A stretch of DNA of 64,000 bases, taken from Oceanobacillus sp. FSL K6-2867. GTDB taxonomy: Bacteria; Bacillota; Bacilli; Bacillales; Amphibacillaceae. This document shows positions 61,306 through 64,000 of the stretch, one piece after another. Below the pieces are notes generated by a model. It was not told the origin of the DNA and did no database searches. It was given only the letters and a program-made list of their open reading frames with translations. Both the position numbers and the translations under genes were made by a program. The stretch spans positions 434,001-498,000 of the forward strand of contig NZ_CP150144.1 in the NCBI RefSeq assembly GCF_037963145.1, in the 5' to 3' direction. Positions within the stretch are counted from its first letter, which is position 1; each line of letters opens with the position of its first letter.

Positions 61306-61328
61306 CCGTAATATGCTATGTGTTTTCT
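61296..61328 (+). terminator. ytlACD terminator
   Basis: AAACACATAGC (61296-61306, includes the stop codon) pairs with GCTATGTGTTT (61315-61325), then T-rich. Confidence 0.8.
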
Positions 61329-61396
61329 GATTTCTTTTGCTGCACTTATTTATATTTTATATAAGAAAAAATTTAGCTTCCTTAACTGCAAAAGAA

Positions 61397-61424
61397 AAGA
61401 CCAAACCATTAGATTTGATCTTCC
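61397..61424 (-). terminator. Terminator of the Nudix gene
   Basis: Short stem AAGACCAAA / TTTGATCTT (61397-61405, 61414-61422; one wobble) with A-rich flank giving Ts on the minus strand. Confidence 0.6.
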
Positions 61425-61907
61425 TTATCTCACCTGATAATGTCTCAAATAGTCCATACAGTTTTCAAGTACACCATCTTTCATAATAAAGCTGTATTTC
61501 TTCATTTGCTTTACTCGATTTGGGATAAAATTCAATAAAACCGGTCCTTCTGTTTCATAATAGGTTTCTTGTTCTATAAGCTGGTCCACCACTGCAAAGT
61601 ACACATTTTTAACGACAATATCTTTCCGGCCATCTACTCTATACTGTCCAATATAGCTTATTTCCTGCACATTACCACCAGTTTCCTCCATTACCTCTCG
61701 AACAGCAGCATCTCTGGCCGTTTCACCTTCTTCTACTTTCCCCCCCGGGAATTCCAATCCGCGTTCCCGATGCTTGGTCAGTAGCCACTTTCCCTTGTAT
61801 TTGCATATTACCCACACATGTTTTGGTTCCTTAGAAAAAGGGTGATCATCAAAGGAAAGTTTTACTTCGTTGTTGTAATAGTCTTTAAACGTTATCAAGT
61901 CATTCAA
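61425..61907 (-). CDS. ytkD: Nudix hydrolase, YtkD-like nucleoside triphosphatase
   Basis: 160 aa. Complete Nudix box GGKVEEGETARDAAVREVMEETGG (G-x5-E-x7-R-E-x2-E-E-x-G, about 56-78). The N-terminus DYYNNEVKLSFDDHPFS and VWVICKYKGKWLLTKH match B. subtilis YtkD, which cleaves 8-oxo-dGTP and other NTPs. Start uncertain: TTG 61907 or TTG 61898, neither ideally spaced from GAAGG. Confidence 0.9.
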   Translation of the reverse strand: MNDLITFKDYYNNEVKLSFDDHPFSKEPKHVWVICKYKGKWLLTKHRERGLEFPGGKVEEGETARDAAVREVMEETGGNVQEISYIGQYRVDGRKDIVVKNVYFAVVDQLIEQETYYETEGPVLLNFIPNRVKQMKKYSFIMKDGVLENCMDYLRHYQVR

Positions 61908-61916
61908 CTGCCTTCA

Positions 61917-62477
61917 TTATACGAAAAACTGATGATAGTTAACATCTGTTATTCTCCAACCTTTATCATAGGTAAATTCAAATTCCACCTTGTAATCTCC
62001 ATATAGATCTGTTGTGTTCTTCTGGATAACCTTTACGGTTGAAGCGTCTACTGTTATCATATCATAATCATTTTCTTCTATAAACCATGGCGGTGTTTCA
62101 GTCGGTAAAATATACATCCCATCTGACTCTTCCATGTAATAAAAATCAATATAATCCTGTGCAACTTCTTTTGCTGCAATCTGTTCAAATGCCTCTAGTA
62201 ATTCAGCTTTTGTCTGAAACTTGGTTACTCTGTAATCGTTATCCACATCTTGAACAAGAGTGTCCATAAATTTATTTGTAAGTTTAACGATTTCTTCGTG
62301 AGTTAAGCTTGATTCCTGTTGTGAAGCTGGTTTTTCCTTCATTTGATAGGATAACATTTTCTGCTGATTTTCAGCATTTACATGTTCTACCTCGATTGCA
62401 TTACTGAACATCATCATACATATAAGAACTGCAAAAGCTACGATCCACTTTAATGTGCCATGCTGCTTTTTTCCCAT
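61917..62477 (-). CDS. Secreted or membrane-anchored protein, unknown
   Basis: 186 aa. Residues 10-30 are hydrophobic after a basic start (GKKQHGTLKWIVAFAVLICMMMF), a signal peptide or anchor; VNAENQ offers a cleavage site near residue 36. The rest is an acidic extracytoplasmic domain with SLTHEEIVKLTNKFMDTLVQ and a beta-rich end (YKVEFEFTYDKGWRITDVNYH). Fold resembles small NTF2-like domains, but I cannot confirm it. Lies 9 bp before the Nudix gene, probably cotranscribed. Confidence 0.7.
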   Translation of the reverse strand: MGKKQHGTLKWIVAFAVLICMMMFSNAIEVEHVNAENQQKMLSYQMKEKPASQQESSLTHEEIVKLTNKFMDTLVQDVDNDYRVTKFQTKAELLEAFEQIAAKEVAQDYIDFYYMEESDGMYILPTETPPWFIEENDYDMITVDASTVKVIQKNTTDLYGDYKVEFEFTYDKGWRITDVNYHQFFV

Positions 62478-62593
62478 ATAAAAAGCCCCCCTGGTTATGA
62501 ATAAATAATTATTAAAAAGTGTTCCGTGGTAATCTATTCCTCTTTTTCAAGGAGCCTAAACACACATTTACTGGATTATATGCAAATGCTTGT

Positions 62594-62914
62594 CTACATA
62601 TGATTATCCCCTAAAATTCCCATTTCTTCAATATGGGAGCGACTTTGCTCATCTCCAAGCTTATAAATCATTTCAAAAACCTCTGTCATGCTATCATCAT
62701 AAGCATCGTTTGATTTATCATTATGATAAAGCATGATTGGTACATGTGCACGTACATACGTATCCAATCCAGCCTTATCCATATTATCCAGCTTTGCGCG
62801 AAGCTTTGTTACTTCCTCAGTCGTCGCATAAATTGTATAGTCATCATTATTTCCGTAGCGCACTTGTGAAATTTCGCCTGCTGGTATACATACAAAATAT
62901 TTTTCTTTATTCAT
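62594..62914 (-). CDS. Conserved hypothetical protein, 106 aa
   Basis: Soluble acidic protein: FVCIPAGEISQVRYGNNDDYTIYATTEEV at the start, then a helical part with HVPIMLYHNDKSNDAYDDSM and DEQSRSHIEEMGILGDNHM at the end. No signal or TM segment. AACAGGAGGTGTCTTGTAA precedes ATG 62914. Family not recognised; good RBS and isolated reading frame support a real gene. Confidence 0.7.
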   Translation of the reverse strand: MNKEKYFVCIPAGEISQVRYGNNDDYTIYATTEEVTKLRAKLDNMDKAGLDTYVRAHVPIMLYHNDKSNDAYDDSMTEVFEMIYKLGDEQSRSHIEEMGILGDNHM

Positions 62915-62965
62915 TTACAAGACACCTCCTGTTATTAATTTGGCTTATCTAAAGAAAAATAACCA

Positions 62966-63000
62966 AAAAAGCATCTGCGAATTTTGCAGATGCTTTTTTC
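62966..63000. terminator. Bidirectional terminator
   Basis: AAAAAGCATCTGC (62966-62978) pairs with GCAGATGCTTTTTT (62986-62999). Serves the minus-strand TM-helix gene ending at 63011. Confidence 0.88.
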
Positions 63001-63010
63001 AGAATTCAGT

Positions 63011-64000
63011 TTATGGACGTTCAGGATCAGCGTCATCTATTGTTCCTTCTGTATATGTTGTTGGATTAACTTCTGTATCTTCAATATGATCCTCTGCTTT
63101 GCGTTTAATTTGTTGTTTTATAACCGTTTCATCCATCGTTTTATCAAATTTGCGCAAGTGTTTAGCAGCAAATTCTTTTCCACCTAGCCCAAATGCAAGC
63201 CCGAATGCCAGTGCGAGACCACCAAGAATAAGGATAAAGGCTGCATTTACAATCGCAGAAGCAATTCCTAATTGTGTTAATGCCATAAATCCTGCGAGTA
63301 CAAGAATGGAATACTTCGCAAACATGGCCAGCAAATTAGCAGCTGGTCCATCAAGCAGATTAACGAGTACTTTTTGAACAATGTTCGCTAAGATAATCGC
63401 AACACCTAATATAAGAACTGCTGCAAGCACATTTGGCAAGTATGCTGTAATTGCTGCTGCAATCCCTACTAAGAAATGAAGCTCCATTAAATTCAATGCT
63501 TGAACCGTTAAGAAAAAGACGATTAAAATTTGGACAATATACCCTGCGATAGCAGAGGGTGTCATTCTGTTGTCAGAAATGCTTTTTCCACAGATATGCA
63601 GCTGGTTAGCTAATCGATTAAAGCCTAGGCGCTGTAAGTAGTCTTCCACGAATCCGCCAATGAGTTTTCCTAACCAGATGCCTACAAGAATCAGGACGAT
63701 TGCCATCAATATACTTGGAACCATCGTCATTACAGTGTGGAGCATTGCAATTGCTGGATCTGTAATACCTTTTAGCTCTAATTGTTCCAACGCAGCTATT
63801 GCAATTGGAATCATAATTAAAATAAAGACAACATGGCCAGCAAATGCGGCAAAGCTTGTTCCTTCAAAAAGCTTGGAAAGCTTTAAGCGGCTCATCAGCT
63901 TCTCTGAACCAACTGCCTGCAAAAGATTTGTTACGATGTTTTTTACTATTTTCGCGACAAACCAGCCAACTGCGAAAATAATAGCAGCAGCAACTAATCT
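63011..64000 (-). CDS. Conserved TM-helix / mechanosensitive channel-like membrane protein, partial
   Basis: Frame is open to the right edge, so the 5' end lies outside; at least 329 codons are visible. Repeated TM_helix units: VPSILMAIVLILVGIWLGKLIGGFVEDYLQRLGF and LPNVLAAVLILGVAIILANIVQKVLVNLLD, then the glycine-rich ILGGLALAFGLAFGLGGKEFAAKHL at the C-terminal channel region. This pattern is found in small-conductance mechanosensitive channel relatives lacking the large cytoplasmic vestibule. Acidic C-terminal tail. Confidence 0.88.
   Translation of the reverse strand, partial: RLVAAAIIFAVGWFVAKIVKNIVTNLLQAVGSEKLMSRLKLSKLFEGTSFAAFAGHVVFILIMIPIAIAALEQLELKGITDPAIAMLHTVMTMVPSILMAIVLILVGIWLGKLIGGFVEDYLQRLGFNRLANQLHICGKSISDNRMTPSAIAGYIVQILIVFFLTVQALNLMELHFLVGIAAAITAYLPNVLAAVLILGVAIILANIVQKVLVNLLDGPAANLLAMFAKYSILVLAGFMALTQLGIASAIVNAAFILILGGLALAFGLAFGLGGKEFAAKHLRKFDKTMDETVIKQQIKRKAEDHIEDTEVNPTTYTEGTIDDADPERP

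Overview
The window is chromosomal DNA of a low-GC, spore-former-type Gram-positive bacterium of the family Bacillaceae, most like Oceanobacillus or Virgibacillus. This rests on strong AGGAGG ribosome-binding sites, frequent TTG/GTG starts, sigma-A promoters, Firmicutes cis-regulatory RNAs (T-box, SAM-I, PyrR attenuator, GlcT antiterminator) and gene order close to the yt* region of Bacillus subtilis (trmB-ytzH-ytmP-ytlR-ytlQ-ytlP-ytzG-ytgP/ytfP, then leuS/ytqB, ytpB/ytoA, metK/pckA, ytlACD/ytkD). Genus level is inference.

Regions. 1-3.9 kb: NAD metabolism block. NiaR repressor gene, divergent from nadC, which is followed by a TAXI-type TRAP binding protein and a fused TRAP permease that runs off the left edge. 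3.9-12.9 kb: assorted metabolic genes (glycerol dehydrogenase, CHRD protein, YkuI-type EAL protein, acyl-CoA dehydrogenase-like protein, MaoC hydratase, a lipocalin-like/MarR divergent pair, YkvI-type membrane protein, aspartase/fumarase-family lyase). 13-16 kb: glucose PTS ptsG with its antiterminator glcT and a RAT/terminator switch between them. 16.4-20.7 kb: helD-like RNA polymerase recycling ATPase and release factor 3, separated by a promoter-terminator pair with no ORF (small RNA candidate). 20.8-31.4 kb: uracil permease under PyrR attenuation, then the conserved yt* cluster. 31.7-38.1 kb: a dicarboxylate symporter and a complete rRNA operon on the minus strand (16S-23S-5S, no spacer tRNA). 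38.4-50.4 kb: rhodanese, leuS with T-box leader, ytqB, an amino-acid ABC importer, a run of poorly known small genes, a decayed VOC-family gene and an AI-2E family transporter. 50.4-64 kb: degenerate tandem repeat, PadR-HAAS pair, tetraprenyl-beta-curcumene synthase homologue, gamma carbonic anhydrase-like protein, metK with SAM-I riboswitch, pckA, ytlACD-type ABC importer, Nudix hydrolase, two unknown proteins, and a TM-helix/mechanosensitive-channel-like gene cut by the right edge.

The window is mostly a housekeeping chromosome without phage, IS elements or CRISPR. The most unusual points are the NiaR-nadC-TRAP arrangement, which suggests uptake of a carboxylated NAD precursor such as quinolinate, the ORF-less transcription unit at 18.75-18.94 kb, two copies of a structured intergenic repeat, a ~52-bp degenerate tandem repeat, and three equal palindromes in front of the PadR gene.
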